A stretch of 64,000 nt of DNA, from contig CM064551.1 in assembly GCA_032716605.1 (NCBI GenBank), positions 48,423,427 through 48,487,426 on the forward strand. Direction: 5' to 3'. This document shows, one piece after another, positions 20,109 through 31,177 of the stretch. The translations under genes were made by a program, and so were the position numbers. How positions within the stretch are numbered: position 1 is the first letter of the stretch; every line of letters begins with the position of its first letter. Origin of the DNA: Paralithodes platypus. Lineage: Eukaryota > Arthropoda > Malacostraca > Decapoda > Lithodidae. The notes under the pieces were generated by a model. That model was not told where the DNA came from and made no database searches. It saw only the letters and a program-made list of their open reading frames with translations.

Positions 20109-20615
20109 CAGTCATGCTCCTGGTAACGCGGCGTTGAGTAACGCGCGTTCAATCATACGTTGTCACCTTAAATGCAGAAGCTCTGGTCATTCACGGACAT
20201 GCTCCAATCTACTGCGGAATCGACTTGGCCCCATGACGTCACGCTCGGCTCCGATCGCCTTCCCGCCCTCCTTCTCAGTTTGTTTACATCTGTCGGTCGG
20301 CGTGTCCCTCAATATTCTCGGTGATTATAAGGATCTCTCCACTGTCACGTAAACTAAGTGCCTCTCCCCATTACCTTATAGTATGTCTATGGTGTGTGAA
20401 GTGTACTTTATGGTATTTCTATGATGTGTGATGTGAACATTGTGAGAAGGGAACTTTAGGATTTAGGCTTGGACGAAATAGATAAAAAAGGGGACTTTGG
20501 GATTTTGGCTGGAACGAAATTAATTTCCCCATAAGGTATGTTGTTTCGGTAACGCAGACTTCGGTAACACAGCGATTGGTTGGGCGAAATGACCGCGTTA
20601 ACGAGAGCATGACTG
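20109..20615. mobile_element. Tigger/mariner-type MITE
   Basis: Terminal inverted repeats of ~24 bp (CAGTCATGCTCCTGGTAACG left; inverse of CAGTCATGCTCTCGTTAACG right), flanked by TA at 20107-20108 and 20616-20617. 507 bp, no transposase. Confidence 0.88.
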
Positions 20616-20617
20616 TA

Positions 20618-21234
20618 CATATATTTGGCTCTTTTGGAACGCCAAAATGCACAAGGGCTTAGGATAGGCATGGTAAGTGTTAGATACATGACAAATATGT
20701 CAGAGATGACCTCTGTTGATTGTGGCTTGAATCACACAAAATTTGTTATATTGATTCTCCTATACCAGATGCCAGTTAAGACGTACAGGAAGCAATGTGG
20801 ACATCAGGTGCCCTTCCAGTGTTATTATGTGGTTTCACTGGTTAGTTGTGGAGATAACATGTGGCTTATATGGGGGATACTCCGTTAGTGTACAAGGAAT
20901 TTCTCTGCTATTAAAACTACCTGGAGTCTTTGGGCTTATGTTTGTTCTGTGGCTTACCTTATAGGATAGACTAGCAATTAATATGCATCATCAATAAGAA
21001 TATTTCCTCCCAAATTAGTAGTTAGATTAATTCAATTAATATTAAAATTAATTATAGTATAGGTAAATTACTCTAAATTAATTGTTCTAACTTAACTAAT
21101 TCTAGAGAGTATATATGAACTGATATTGCTAGTTACGATAATTTTCCAAATAGTAAATATATGTGAAATTACGTCCACCAATCTGATGTATATGAGGTGT
21201 TGCCAGGTTAGTAACTTATCTATATTTGAGTAGC
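20618..21234. other. AT-rich spacer, no gene seen
   Basis: No conserved frame or terminal repeats. 21000-21110 is rich in TTAATTA-type motifs. Confidence 0.4.
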
Positions 21235-21461
21235 TAATTGACCACTTGCAAGTTTCAGTCTATTAGGAAGTTGGAGCCACAGACATCGATATTTAGCAGA
21301 ATTAACTACTAAAATACGGTTGTAGTACATATATAAATACATTAAACCAAATAAATAATATTTTTTATCCATCAGAAACATATTATTAATGTATTTCTGT
21401 TTAGTATCGATGTTTACGACTCGAACTTCCTTATAGCCTGAAACTCGCAAGTGGTCAATTA
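21235..21461. mobile_element. Foldback MITE of ~227 bp
   Basis: TAATTGACCACTTGCAAGTT at the left is the inverse of the right end. Pairing continues with mismatches through AAGGAAGTT and ATCGATA, so most of the element can fold into one hairpin. Confidence 0.75.
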
Positions 21462-21713
21462 ACCCATAAAGAACAATGTGCTTCTTGAATGGCTATGGAT
21501 GAAATTCTTATATGCCTTATAATTTTTTAAGATAGCCTACAGTGTATGATTTATCTTTTGTGGACATTTCAGTTGGTCCACCTTTTCATATAATGTAATT
21601 GTTATAATAAAGTGCCTTGAAGGGGTTTTGAGTTATATGAGAGAAATGCTATTAGAGCAGAGGTTGGAAGAGGACTGTTTATTTATGTAAGAAAAGAGCT
21701 CAAGGTTAATGAG

Positions 21714-22265
21714 GTGGATATGAGACAGCAGTATTGTGAGTATTTGTGTATTGAAGTAAAATGTGTAAGAGGATCAATTCTAATTGCCTCTATATATAGA
21801 AGCCCAAATAATAGCAGGGGAGAGGATGATAACCTACTGAAAGCAATGGAGGAGATAGATAATAGAGAGAACAAATATAAAATTTTGATTGGAGATTTCA
21901 ATTTGCCAAGGATCAACTGGGCAAATTGTACTACTCCAGCGGGACAGGGTAGCATGGAAAATAAGTTTATAGAGAAAGTGAGAGATTGTTTTTTAACGCA
22001 ACATATTGTAGAGATGACAAGATATAGAGATGGGACGCAGGGGAGTGTACTTGATTTGATTTTTAGCAATGAAGAGGATATAGTGGAACATGTTAATGTG
22101 GATAGCCCTATAGGTCGTAGTGACCATGCCTGTATAAGCTTTAGTTGTAACATTAAATTGGAGAGGGATAATAAAAGCAATAGAAAAATATACATGTATG
22201 ATAGAGCAGATTATGAGCTGCTGAGACGGTGTTTGGACATTGACGGGGGAATATTTGAACGGTGA
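21714..22265 (+). CDS. LINE apurinic-like endonuclease, C-terminal half
   Basis: Encodes the second half of an exonuclease-endonuclease-phosphatase fold: IASIYRSPN, the catalytic GDFNLPRINW, VLDLIFSN and the terminal GRSDHACISF with the conserved Ser-Asp-His. In LINEs this domain nicks target DNA to prime reverse transcription. Open coding extends upstream of the ATG to about 21650, so the ATG is internal and the domain lacks its first ~60 residues. It ends at a stop at 22263; the linker that should follow continues in another frame from 22240. Confidence 0.8.
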   Translation: MDMRQQYCEYLCIEVKCVRGSILIASIYRSPNNSRGEDDNLLKAMEEIDNRENKYKILIGDFNLPRINWANCTTPAGQGSMENKFIEKVRDCFLTQHIVEMTRYRDGTQGSVLDLIFSNEEDIVEHVNVDSPIGRSDHACISFSCNIKLERDNKSNRKIYMYDRADYELLRRCLDIDGGIFER

Positions 22266-22647
22266 AGACGATAAAACAAAATTGAGGAAAAGAACTAACC
22301 CAGAATTGCCAATGAAAAGAAAGCTTTGGATATTGATTAGAAGAAAGAAACGATTGTGGGAAAGATTAAAATTGTTAAAAAAGAACAGGGGGTCTAGTAT
22401 AGAGGCTATGGAAGTGGATCTGGAACGTAGACAAATAAACAATAAAATAAGGTGGGAAACAAGGAGGGGGGTGAAGGAGAGGGAGAGAGAGATAGCTAGA
22501 AATGTGAAGGATAATCCAAAAATATTCTGGAAGTACATTCAGGAAAAATTAACAAGAAGAGTAGGGATCCCAGAGCTGGTGGGGGGGTTGAATGATGGGA
22601 GTAGAGCGGAGACTGATAAGGAGAAAGCAGAGGTGCGGGGGTACTAA
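22240..22647 (+). pseudogene. LINE linker between endonuclease and RT, out of frame
   Basis: A Lys/Arg-rich helical stretch (WILIRRKKRLWERLKLLKKN, then DNPKIFWKYIQEKLTRR) typical of the segment before a CR1-like RT. It is in a different frame from both neighbours. The expected FF-SVFT block is missing at 22640-22690, implying a small deletion just before the RT. Confidence 0.65.
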
Positions 22648-22698
22648 CAGTGGAGTCGAACAGAAGTAAGTCACAGAATCATAAAGGAAGGAGGGGAG

Positions 22699-24231
22699 AT
22701 GTTAGTAGAGCCATTGAAAATGTTATTTGAGGTATCGTTTAATACAGGACAAATCCCGATGGACTGGAGAGAGGCGAACATAACAGCTATATTTAAGAAG
22801 GGAAAGAGAAATGACCCAGGGAATTATAGACCAGTCAGTTTGACAAGTGTTGTGTGTAAACTAATGGAAACGGTAATTAGAGAAGGAATAATGGATCATA
22901 TGAAGTCAAACCAACTTTTCAGTGGGAGACAGTTCGGATTCTTGCCGGGGAGGTCGACGGTACTACAGCTAATTAAGGTGGTAGATGATTGGATGCAAAT
23001 TCTAGAAGATGGTGATGTAATAGACGTGGTATATTGCGATTTTATGAAGGCCTTCGATAAGGTCCCACATAAAAGGTTAATAGAGAAAGTTAGAAGCTAT
23101 AATATAGGGGAGAAATGTGTGAAATGGATAGAAGCCTTCCTGAAAGATCGGAGACAGAGGGTATTGGTGAATGGAATAGGCTCGGGGTGGAGGGAAATTA
23201 CAAGTGGGGTACCTCAGGGATCTGTGTTGGGACCACTGCTGTTCGTTATATTTATCAACGACTTGCCTGAAGTTATAACTAATGGAAGTGAGGTATACCT
23301 GTATGCGGATGACACTAAACTGTATAGAAGAGTGAGGAGTAAGGAAGATATGGGTTTGCTTCAAGGAGATGTGGAGGGCATGAAGGGATGGTCTGAGCAT
23401 TGGTTAATGCCTTTTCATCCAAAAAAATGCAAGTACATGCGGATTGGGACCAGCAAGATAGACAAGGTAGGATACAGTATGTATGAAGCGATGGAGGAAG
23501 TGAGTGCAGAAAAGGATATAGGAGTAGTGATAGATAATAAGTTAAATTTCTCAGAACATTTAGCGGAAAAGATAAACAAAGCCAATAGAATTGTAGGGCT
23601 GATAAGGAGGACATTTGTGTCACTTGACGAAGAAATCTTCAGGAATCTATATACAGCGCTGGTTAGGCCACACCTGGAATATGCAAACCAGGTGTGGGCT
23701 CCATATATGGTAAAAGATATAGAAGCAGTGGAGAAAGTGCAGAGAAGAGCTAGCAAGCTGGTACCAACGTTGAAGAACGCGGGCTATGAGCAGAGGTTGA
23801 GGACACTGGGACTTCCGACACTGGCATATAGGAGAAAGAGAGGGGATATGATAGAGACTTTTAAGATAGTGTCAGGAAAGTACGATGAGGATGTGTGTGA
23901 AGGTATCTTCTTGATGCGGGAGGGAACAAGAACGAGAGGACACTCTAAGAAAATTTACAAAGAAAGAAATAGGCTTGAGAAGGCGAAGAACTCATTTTGT
24001 GATAGAGTGGTAAATGAGTGGAACGCACTGCCCCAGTATGTAGTCGATTCCGAATCAATAAGGGAGTTTGAAAGTAATCTTGATAAAGCATGGGGAAGAC
24101 AAGATTTGAAGTTTGATTATAAAACAAAAATACAGAATAGTAAAAATGTTGCGTCTGCTACCGCCGCCGCCAACACCGTGAACGACCGCAGCAGTGCAAG
24201 TACTGGTACTGAGCTGGATACACAGGCATAG
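22699..24231 (+). CDS. LINE reverse transcriptase, intact catalytic motifs
   Basis: 510 codons with all RT landmarks: IPMDWREANITAIFKKG, PGNYRPVSLTSVVCKLME, QFGFLPGRSTVLQL, DFMKAFDKVPHKRL (catalytic Asp), GVPQGSVLGPLLFVIFINDL and LYADDTK (catalytic YADD). The C-terminal thumb follows, with RPHLEYANQVWAPY and DRVVNEWNALPQYVV. The motif style is that of the CR1/L2/Rex group. The ATG is internal; coding similarity starts slightly upstream. Although the RT is open, the element lacks a complete endonuclease in frame, so it is probably immobile. Confidence 0.88.
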   Translation: MLVEPLKMLFEVSFNTGQIPMDWREANITAIFKKGKRNDPGNYRPVSLTSVVCKLMETVIREGIMDHMKSNQLFSGRQFGFLPGRSTVLQLIKVVDDWMQILEDGDVIDVVYCDFMKAFDKVPHKRLIEKVRSYNIGEKCVKWIEAFLKDRRQRVLVNGIGSGWREITSGVPQGSVLGPLLFVIFINDLPEVITNGSEVYLYADDTKLYRRVRSKEDMGLLQGDVEGMKGWSEHWLMPFHPKKCKYMRIGTSKIDKVGYSMYEAMEEVSAEKDIGVVIDNKLNFSEHLAEKINKANRIVGLIRRTFVSLDEEIFRNLYTALVRPHLEYANQVWAPYMVKDIEAVEKVQRRASKLVPTLKNAGYEQRLRTLGLPTLAYRRKRGDMIETFKIVSGKYDEDVCEGIFLMREGTRTRGHSKKIYKERNRLEKAKNSFCDRVVNEWNALPQYVVDSESIREFESNLDKAWGRQDLKFDYKTKIQNSKNVASATAAANTVNDRSSASTGTELDTQA

Positions 24232-24290
24232 TTTGCCTTTTTCCAGAGGATCTACTGTAAGAAACTGTAAGAAACTGTATACATTAGACA

Positions 24291-24752
24291 AGGTACTAAG
24301 GTATGGTAGTACTGTATAAACAATAAGAATATAGAAAAAAAACATTTCGCCAATTCAGTTTTCCACCAAACGTCAACCAATGTGAGCAAAATTCTCAAAT
24401 ATATACAGTATTTTGGTTTCCTTGGAATTTGTTCTTAACCCGAGAAGTGCACTAGAACTCACGGATGTACAGTATGTGTATAGCGAATGCGATAGGCCTC
24501 ACGGAAGCAAGACCATGAAAAAACCCTAAAAAACACACCCCAGGGGCTCTCAAAACAAAGGAATTATCATTAGGGGAGATAATTCCTTTCTAGTACTTCC
24601 TACCACTCATCCAAATGTTTCTCAACCCCCCCTTCCCCCCCTCCTCAATTATCACCTATTTTTCCTCTTATTTTCATAATTTATTGGTTATTTTGCGTGC
24701 GAATTTCTCTGCCGCGGTTACGTAGCACAAGGGATTTACATAAGAGACCTTA
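24291..24752. other. Spacer with a short shared repeat
   Basis: 24640-24700 (C run, then TCAATTATCACCTATT) resembles 7715-7745. Otherwise nothing assignable. Confidence 0.4.
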
Positions 24753-24754
24753 TA

Positions 24755-24925
24755 CAGTAGAACCTAGTTTATCCGGCATTCAGAACAGCGGCACCCTCAA
24801 AACAACGGCACGAATCGGCCAGGCATTAATTAGGTATAAAATCAGAGAAAATGCGGCAAAAATTAATTCAAACCGGCCGCCATACGCATCGTCGATCGCC
24901 GACAGACTCGGCGCCGTCTGCTTAC
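24755..24925 (+). mobile_element. Tigger-like element left end, right end missing
   Basis: TA at 24753-24754, then CAGTAGAACCTAGTTTATCC, related to the terminus at 17132. No partner terminus is found before the palindrome, so the right boundary is approximate. 24926-25170 is spacer with CTAACCTA-type motifs. Confidence 0.45.
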
Positions 24926-25170
24926 TCTGTTTTTGCTAGAAGACATAGGCCTAGCCTATATATCTCCACAAAGAAATTACCTAGCCTAGGTTAGATGTGA
25001 CCTAACCTATGTTAGATGTATATCAGTCAGCAGAACTCATTGTTATCTCTTGTTTGGCTTTGTTTACTAGTGCCGAACGATCCGCAACACAAACACACAT
25101 ACACACACACATCAGCTGAGCAGTGACCACAGGTCCAAAATAACTTTTATTATTTAGGTAAAAGTTATTT

Positions 25171-25365
25171 CTGCCTCCTGATATATATCTAAGCTAGGTT
25201 AGACCATTTCTTGGTCTGGCTAGCTAGTGACTTGGCAACTTGTTGCTAAGGTTATGTTGTTGTGTACCAGTGGTCACAACATAACCTTAGCAACAAGTTG
25301 CGAAGTCACTAGCTAGCCAGACCAAGAAATGGTCTAACCTAGCTTAGACATATATCAGGAGGCAG
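25171..25365. repeat. Near-perfect palindrome, two ~92-bp arms
   Basis: CTGCCTCCTGATATATATCT at the left pairs with the inverse of the right end (TATATCAGGAGGCAG). Pairing continues to the centre near 25268 around ACCAGTGGT, with a few mismatches and one small indel. Transcribed, it would form a long hairpin. Confidence 0.92.
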
Positions 25366-25369
25366 AATA

Positions 25370-25914
25370 CAGTGCATCCCCAGTAAATGTGCCTATATGG
25401 GCTGCAAAATGCGCCGCGTTTACGGAATCTGCATATTGTGGAGTTAATAATCAATGGGAATAAATGCTTATGGTCAGACAGCCCCTCCGAACTAACCCCT
25501 TTTTAGCCTACCATACACCCGATAACCCACCCAATAACCATTTCTGAAAGAAAGATACACTTTACATTAGAAATATCAAATAAAACAACAAATATAATAC
25601 CATTTACCTTAGATAGAGGACTGCTGGTCAAGTGGCTGTACCAAAGATGTAGTGTTTGGGGGCAAAAACATGACCTTAACATTGGGATGAATGCGTTACC
25701 GCTCCCAACCCGCCATCTATCGGCCGCATTTTCGGTAGGCGACACTTTGTAATGTGGCGGGAAGTACGTATTTCCCCTTGAAGCAAAACGGCCAAACTGC
25801 ATATACAGAATTTCGAGCCGCATTTACAGAGTCCTTAAAATATATTATATCTGATTAGCCACCGCATATAGGGAATCCGCATTTACTGAAGGCGCATTTA
25901 GTGGGGGAGCACTG
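25370..25914. mobile_element. Tigger/mariner-type MITE
   Basis: Ends CAGTGCATCCCCAGTAAATG and, inverted, CAGTGCTCCCCCACTAAATG, flanked by TA at 25368-25369 and 25915-25916. 545 bp; no transposase. Confidence 0.88.
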
Positions 25915-26331
25915 TATAGGTTTGATTCCCGGAGGGAAGTAGAGAAAACCTAATATTTAGTAGGGGCCCCAGAATCATTGACGATGTTGCCTATTAGTAT
26001 AATAGTCTCCATTCAACACCCATGTCAGCCGTTTGAATCGACCGCCCGCGGGGAAGAAAAAGAGTCGTCTTCATAAGTGCAACGCTACTTCTCTTATGGT
26101 GTCGTCATAGATCGGGTACCCACTACGAAAAAACTCGTAAAATAAGAGAAGAAAAAAGGAAAACTTTAATACTTAAATACTGTTATAAACAAGCTTCCCA
26201 TATTCGGTGGATTTCTTGCATTGTGGCTCATTGCCGCTTCTCGCCAAGCGCATCATTCTTCCTTCACTGATATATCAAGATCAACTCAAGATATCAAGCG
26301 AATGGGAAGGGGATGGCTGGGAGGGCCCTCA

Positions 26332-26440
26332 TCGTCAATGAATCCGGGGCCCCTACTAAATATTAGGTTTTTTCTACTTCCCTCTGGGAATCAAACCTAT
26401 AATTTAATAGTGGCCCCTCCATCATTGATGATGTTGCCTG
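26332..26440 (-). repeat. Internal complementary region of the gutted DIRS
   Basis: 26332-26402 is the reverse complement of about 25915-25985; the next ~38 bp (TTAATAGTGGCCCCTCC onward) correspond to the other, missing end, as in 45357-45463. Confidence 0.85.
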
Positions 26441-27000
26441 AATTCCCAAGACTGGAGGGGGACATTCGCAACAATATCTGAACCTCCGTTACCGTAGGGT
26501 AAAGTCAAGAATTCGTATAACAGAATAAGTTATTTTATTGTTTGCATACAATAAAGAAAAATATAAAAAATTGAAAGAGTGTGAGCAGTGCGTCGCTTTG
26601 AAGAAGACCTGCTCAATTACTAGGGCCTCTACATGAGGTACCTGTTGTACCATGTGATAATACAAAGCTAATACAAAACTCTTTTATCACTCTCTCCAGA
26701 CTTTAAACTGTTCACAGTTTTATCCTCTGGCAACACCACTGTGTCTCTTGACCAGTTGTGCACTCACCCAACTATCCAGTCGCAACTAAGATAGATAACT
26801 TTTACATACATATAAAAAACAAATTGTACAAGGTTTACATAGCTTGTTTCTTAACTTAATTGAGCTTAACTAAGCTTTCTTAAAAAACAATGATAGATTC
26901 ACTTGAACATAAAATAAAATCTTGAGCTTCTAGCTCGAAATACATGTCCGGGCTCTGCCTTGGCGGAAGCCGTGCCTGGCCTGCCTTGCTTGACCGTGTA

Positions 27001-27101
27001 TTCCGGCGGAGGGAGTTATACCTCCCGGCATACTGGGATATACCGTGTATTCCGGCGGAGGGGGTTATACCTTTCGGTATACTGGGATACACATATCCTC
27101 C
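27001..27101. repeat. Two tandem ~50-bp units
   Basis: ATTCCGGCGGAGGGAGTTAT and ATTCCGGCGGAGGGGGTTAT start units of the same layout (ACC, pyrimidine pair, CGG, ATACTGGGATA). Confidence 0.85.
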
Positions 27102-29216
27102 CCCCCCCCTTTTTCTTAGCCCACAATGGGCGTAACTTATCTCAGTACAAAAAGCCTTAAAGCCGTGAATACCTTATAACAAATATTCGTGAAGAGAGAG
27201 TGAGCTGATCCGCTGCGCAAGTAAAAAACGGGAGGGAAAAACGACAACTCACTCGAAAATCTAATGACAAATTGAAAAAACTCAATTATATTTAGGGATC
27301 GAGGGCGACTCTTTTCACGGATAAAACAACAGTTCTTTAGGCATGGTGTGAAAACGAGAACTGACATAGATAAGATTACTTAACTTATATTTTAGTCATC
27401 CAATAGTACCGAAGGATCAGCATGCTATGCTAGGTAATACGCCGGGGGAGCTTTGATATATATGTTATTGGTTGAACCTGAGTATGTCAGAACCTTAAGC
27501 CCAACCCGCCGGAAGACCTAGCCGGTGTGGGGTAAGCTCCCTCGGCGTAACACCAAAACCTTTAGCCAATTATTTATGTATAGAACTGTTTTGAGTTTCT
27601 GACAAAATATCTGATTCTTTGAACAAAAAGAAAAAAAACTCAGTCAGCCGAACTGTAGAGGCATGCGTAGCTCAGGGATTTTCCGGAGTAACATGAGCGT
27701 GACTTAGTGTCGCGAGTAGAGAAAACTTTAATCGGTGCATTTTATACCCTGATGAAGCTAACCTGATGGGGTCTTGCAAGACTCCACCCGCAATCCTCCC
27801 GGCGGAATCGGTTTCTGATCGCCTGGCCTAGGCCGGAACTAGAGTCGACCGGTAAAGGAGGAACACTGATTAGGCAGAGTTCATGCCGTCCGGCTGATCG
27901 AGGGTGAACCGATAGTGGGCCCTACCTAGTTTAGGAGCCCTCACTGGCAACTGGGGAGGAAAGCATGCCTACCCAAGTCTTGAAGAGTGGACTTAAGACT
28001 CCCGTCTGTCAGAGGTAACTTACTTGAAATTTGCGCTAGGAGGTGTCTGAAGCTATTTATCAATGGGAAAAGGGACCGGAGGCGGAAATTTTTTAACGCC
28101 GACCGTTAAGGGGTCCCACCTCCCCTTACTTTAAACTAAAAGAGGGAGAAAGCGGAAATAACAATCCCGCTTGCTCCTGGCCAACAAGGGTAGGGGGGGG
28201 GGGGGGGGGGGTTCTTAAAACCCCCTTGAAAGAAAGAAAAAATATCAATTGGCTGTAATTTAATATTACGACAAATGTTGAAGCTTAGAAACCAAAATCC
28301 GGGGTGTAAGCTACCCTTGCCTCTGGTGATCGGAAGAAAAACATTATTCAGTACCTATGCACACAACTCAAACAGGCAGGTTATAGAGAGAAAATGAGGG
28401 AAAAGGGTTTTGAAAACCTTGTCCCTAAACTCCAACCCTTGTCAGGGAAAGTTACACTCTGCAGGTCCACATGGGCAGTGGACCGGCAGAGATCTCAGGG
28501 AAAGATGTGAAATTAAGCCAACAAACAAAACTTTTGAAAAGAAAAAACCCTGTATCCATGGGAAAACCACCTGTTTGAGTTGTGATCCGTGTAACAGAGG
28601 GGACTGACACTTTTACCTAGTGGGATAATACCTAAGTTCTTTGGCAGAATAACTCCTGTCTGGCGAATTGAGCGGAGGAGTTGTTGCCTTACCAGCTTAG
28701 AAACTCAAACAATAACCTCCCTAGTGAGGTAATAAATGGTTAGGATAGAGAATACTTTTTCTGACTAATCCCAAACTACTGGTAAAAGACATTGAGGATG
28801 ACCGGCCACCGGGGGACCTCTAACCCGGTCCATGTTATAGAGGTATCAGCCTCCGAAGAAAGTCGTTTTAGTTGGGACAGCAGCGTTTAGCATGCGCCGG
28901 TGACGTTCTCATTAGTGTTCCGCTTAATTTAAAGTCCGGTCATCAGGGGGGGTGCTTACTGTCCCCCTGGGCGCCGGGTAGGGCATAGCCTAGCCTCCCG
29001 TCGCCTGACCGTTACGTGATTGCACACCCAGATGCAGTCCGAACATGCAGATGAAAAACCTTTGGCGCGGCCAAGGCGCGGTAAAACATGTCTCCGACCT
29101 CGGACCCCTGTGCATCAGCGCGGCTTATGGGGAAGAGGAGGCAGCAAGAGATTACACGAAGAAGCCGTCCTAGAACAAAACGTTGGATTTAATCTGTAAC
29201 TTTTGGAGGGGCTCCG

Positions 29217-30757
29217 TTAAGGGGACCGACCGGTTATTTAGGCTTAAAATGCTCGAAATCCTGAAAATACCATTAGGTGTTTACTTAACCCGTTGAGCCC
29301 CGGCTAGTTATAATATTTTGTTCACCCCAGTCCCAAGCCATTTTCACTTATTTTTTTTGTTTGCTAAAATGGAAGACAAGGATGAGAAATGAAAAAAAAA
29401 AAAAAAAAATCACCTCGGACATTTTTTTTTGGGGGGGTGGGGGGGGCCTAAAAAAAATGTGTTGAGCCAAAATGGAAGAGAATGGTGAGAAACGAAGATA
29501 AAAATTAAAAAAAACTCATTTTGGTCATTTGGGGGGGGGGGGTTCAATAGTTCGTCTCCCCCGCATGACCACCCGCCCGGGAGCACTAGGGTAAAAACTG
29601 AGTATGGCGTTGTACGGCATACATCCTAAGGAGTGTCTCACATAAATCTCAAGCCTCTAGCTCCCATACGACCGGAGTAATGAAGGTTCAAAGTGGCGGT
29701 GAACTAAGGGTGTAAACTATCCCCACTAAGCCCACCACCACCAGCCGCGCGGCTGTCTCGGCCCGCTCACACCTACTGGCCCGGCTCCCACACACACTAC
29801 GGTACCTCCCCCTCCTATTCTCCCGCCATTTCCTACCTTACGAGCCACGTAAGTGTTTTTTATATGTCGGACGCACGTGATGCGTCGCTGGGAGTTGGTG
29901 ATCAAACACTGCCGACGCAACACGTGCGACGCTGGGTCTCACTGGGTTAACAAGAGTCAATATCCCTTCATAAGCCAGTGACATTTTATTACTGAAAACC
30001 CATTAGAAATGTTTTTTTTTTATGTTTTCCAAACTTTTCCTGTAATTCTGAAAACGTTATATAGCGAACTTCGAAATTGACATTCTCAGTAATTACTGGT
30101 CGTACAAGGATCATACATATATAAATGGCAAGAGCGTGAAATACTCTACAACCTCCCATACGCTTTATCTTCTACTCTGCCGTGTTCCTGCGTAAAATAT
30201 TGTAAACAAAAATAAAAACCTTAACATTTTTCACCTAGTTACCTTAGACTTTCACATGTTTTTCTCGCAACTGTTTTGTCGCACTTTCGGATGTCTCTCT
30301 AAATGTATTATTGAACCTATAGGAATGGTGTATATACCATTGGAAAAGTAATTAAAAACACTACAGGTCCTATAAGGCCAATTTACTCTAGTATTTTTTT
30401 TTTCACAATATGTTGTCAAAGTTGTAATTTTCTACAAAATAATTTCACTTTAGTTCATAATCACCTAAATCAAAAAATACACAAAATATATAAAATGTTT
30501 CTTATAGCAACTACAGATACACCTTTTGTGAGTTGTTTGGTCACATAAAACATGTGCTATGGGGATTTCTGTAGGAGTTTATTATTTTCTGCAGTGCTAT
30601 AGCTTTCAACTTTTTTTTTACCTAAATTGAAAGAAAAAGGCAAAAATTTTTTTTTTTTTTTTTTATCTAGTTTTATGGTCATATACACCTGTGCCAAATT
30701 TCATTTAAATTGAAAGTAAGACCTGGAAGTTTGTAAATAACCGGTCGGTCCCCTTAA
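29217..30757. mobile_element. TTAA element with 20-bp terminal inverted repeats
   Basis: TTAA at both ends; GGGGACCGACCGGTTATTTA at the left and its exact inverse (TAAATAACCGGTCGGTCCCC) at the right. About 1.54 kb including a nested 666-bp MITE. The interior is AT-rich with no coding frame. Removing it joins GCTCCG-TTAA-CACGTCC in the host DIRS. Confidence 0.9.
29285..29950. mobile_element. TTAA MITE, family 1, copy 2
   Basis: Near-identical to 14994-15662, bounded by TTAA on both sides, inserted inside the TTAA element 29217-30757. Confidence 0.9.
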
Positions 30758-30974
30758 CACGTCCGCCGATCGCCGGCAATCCAGTGCTTGTAAACTTAGG
30801 AATATCTAATGGCTTGTAAACATAGAAACATCTAATGGGATGTACCAATGGTAGCCTGAAGCATCACCCTAACATCCCTCTGTGTTTGCTCATTAACTGG
30901 AGTTGCCGTCAATACCGGAGAGAAAATAACTATAAAAAGCGTTCTCCGGTAACCCTTGAGCCATACTGAGTCTG

Positions 30975-31045
30975 AGTAGCTGTCGTGCTCTGACCGCATC
31001 AAATAAGGCTGCTCTGATATCTGTCAACGATTTAGCCGGATGAGG
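30975..31045 (-). pseudogene. DIRS gag remnant
   Basis: CTGTCGTGCTCTGACCGCAT and the following TCAAATAAGGCTG line up with the gag coding sequence near 49316-49375 of the complete DIRS (CTGTCGTGCTCGCACCGCCT, then TCAAGTAAGGCTG). Only ~70 bp remain before the element is cut off at 31053. Confidence 0.65.
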
Positions 31046-31052
31046 GAGGAGG

Positions 31053-31177
31053 TACTGTCAACCGGGGCGAATTCGGACGATTTTTGCGTATTTCCGTAGC
31101 ATGTAGTCTTGTTTTTATCTCATGTAAGATCTTAAACATTGTATGTGTAGCTGGTACATTGGGGTATACAATCATAG
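31053..31177 (+). repeat. Dispersed repeat, partner of 15991-16121
   Basis: Inverse copy of 15991-16121. It sits between the gutted DIRS and the start of the gag-only retroelement at 31178. Confidence 0.8.

Larger units (their letters stand above)
21640..24290 (+). mobile_element. CR1/L2-like non-LTR retrotransposon, 5' truncated and internally deleted
   Basis: Endonuclease C-terminal half, linker and RT lie in order on the plus strand. Coding similarity starts near 21650 (GLFIYVRKELKVNEV in frame with 21714), so the N-terminal endonuclease and any first ORF are missing. No clear poly-A or microsatellite tail is visible after 24231. Clade assignment is from overall RT motif style only. Confidence 0.8.
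25915..31052 (-). mobile_element. Gutted DIRS element with nested TTAA elements
   Basis: 25915-26480 matches the 3' end of the complete DIRS (TATAGGTTTGATTCC..., ITR and complementary region). The 3' untranslated part continues to about 27160. RT and recombinase are absent; 27160-29216 is non-coding sequence in the style of the DIRS 5' leader, with CGCCGG motifs. After the TTAA insertion (29217-30757), a short gag-like piece remains up to about 31050. It therefore looks like a non-autonomous or deleted DIRS. The right end is lost at 31053. Confidence 0.7.
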
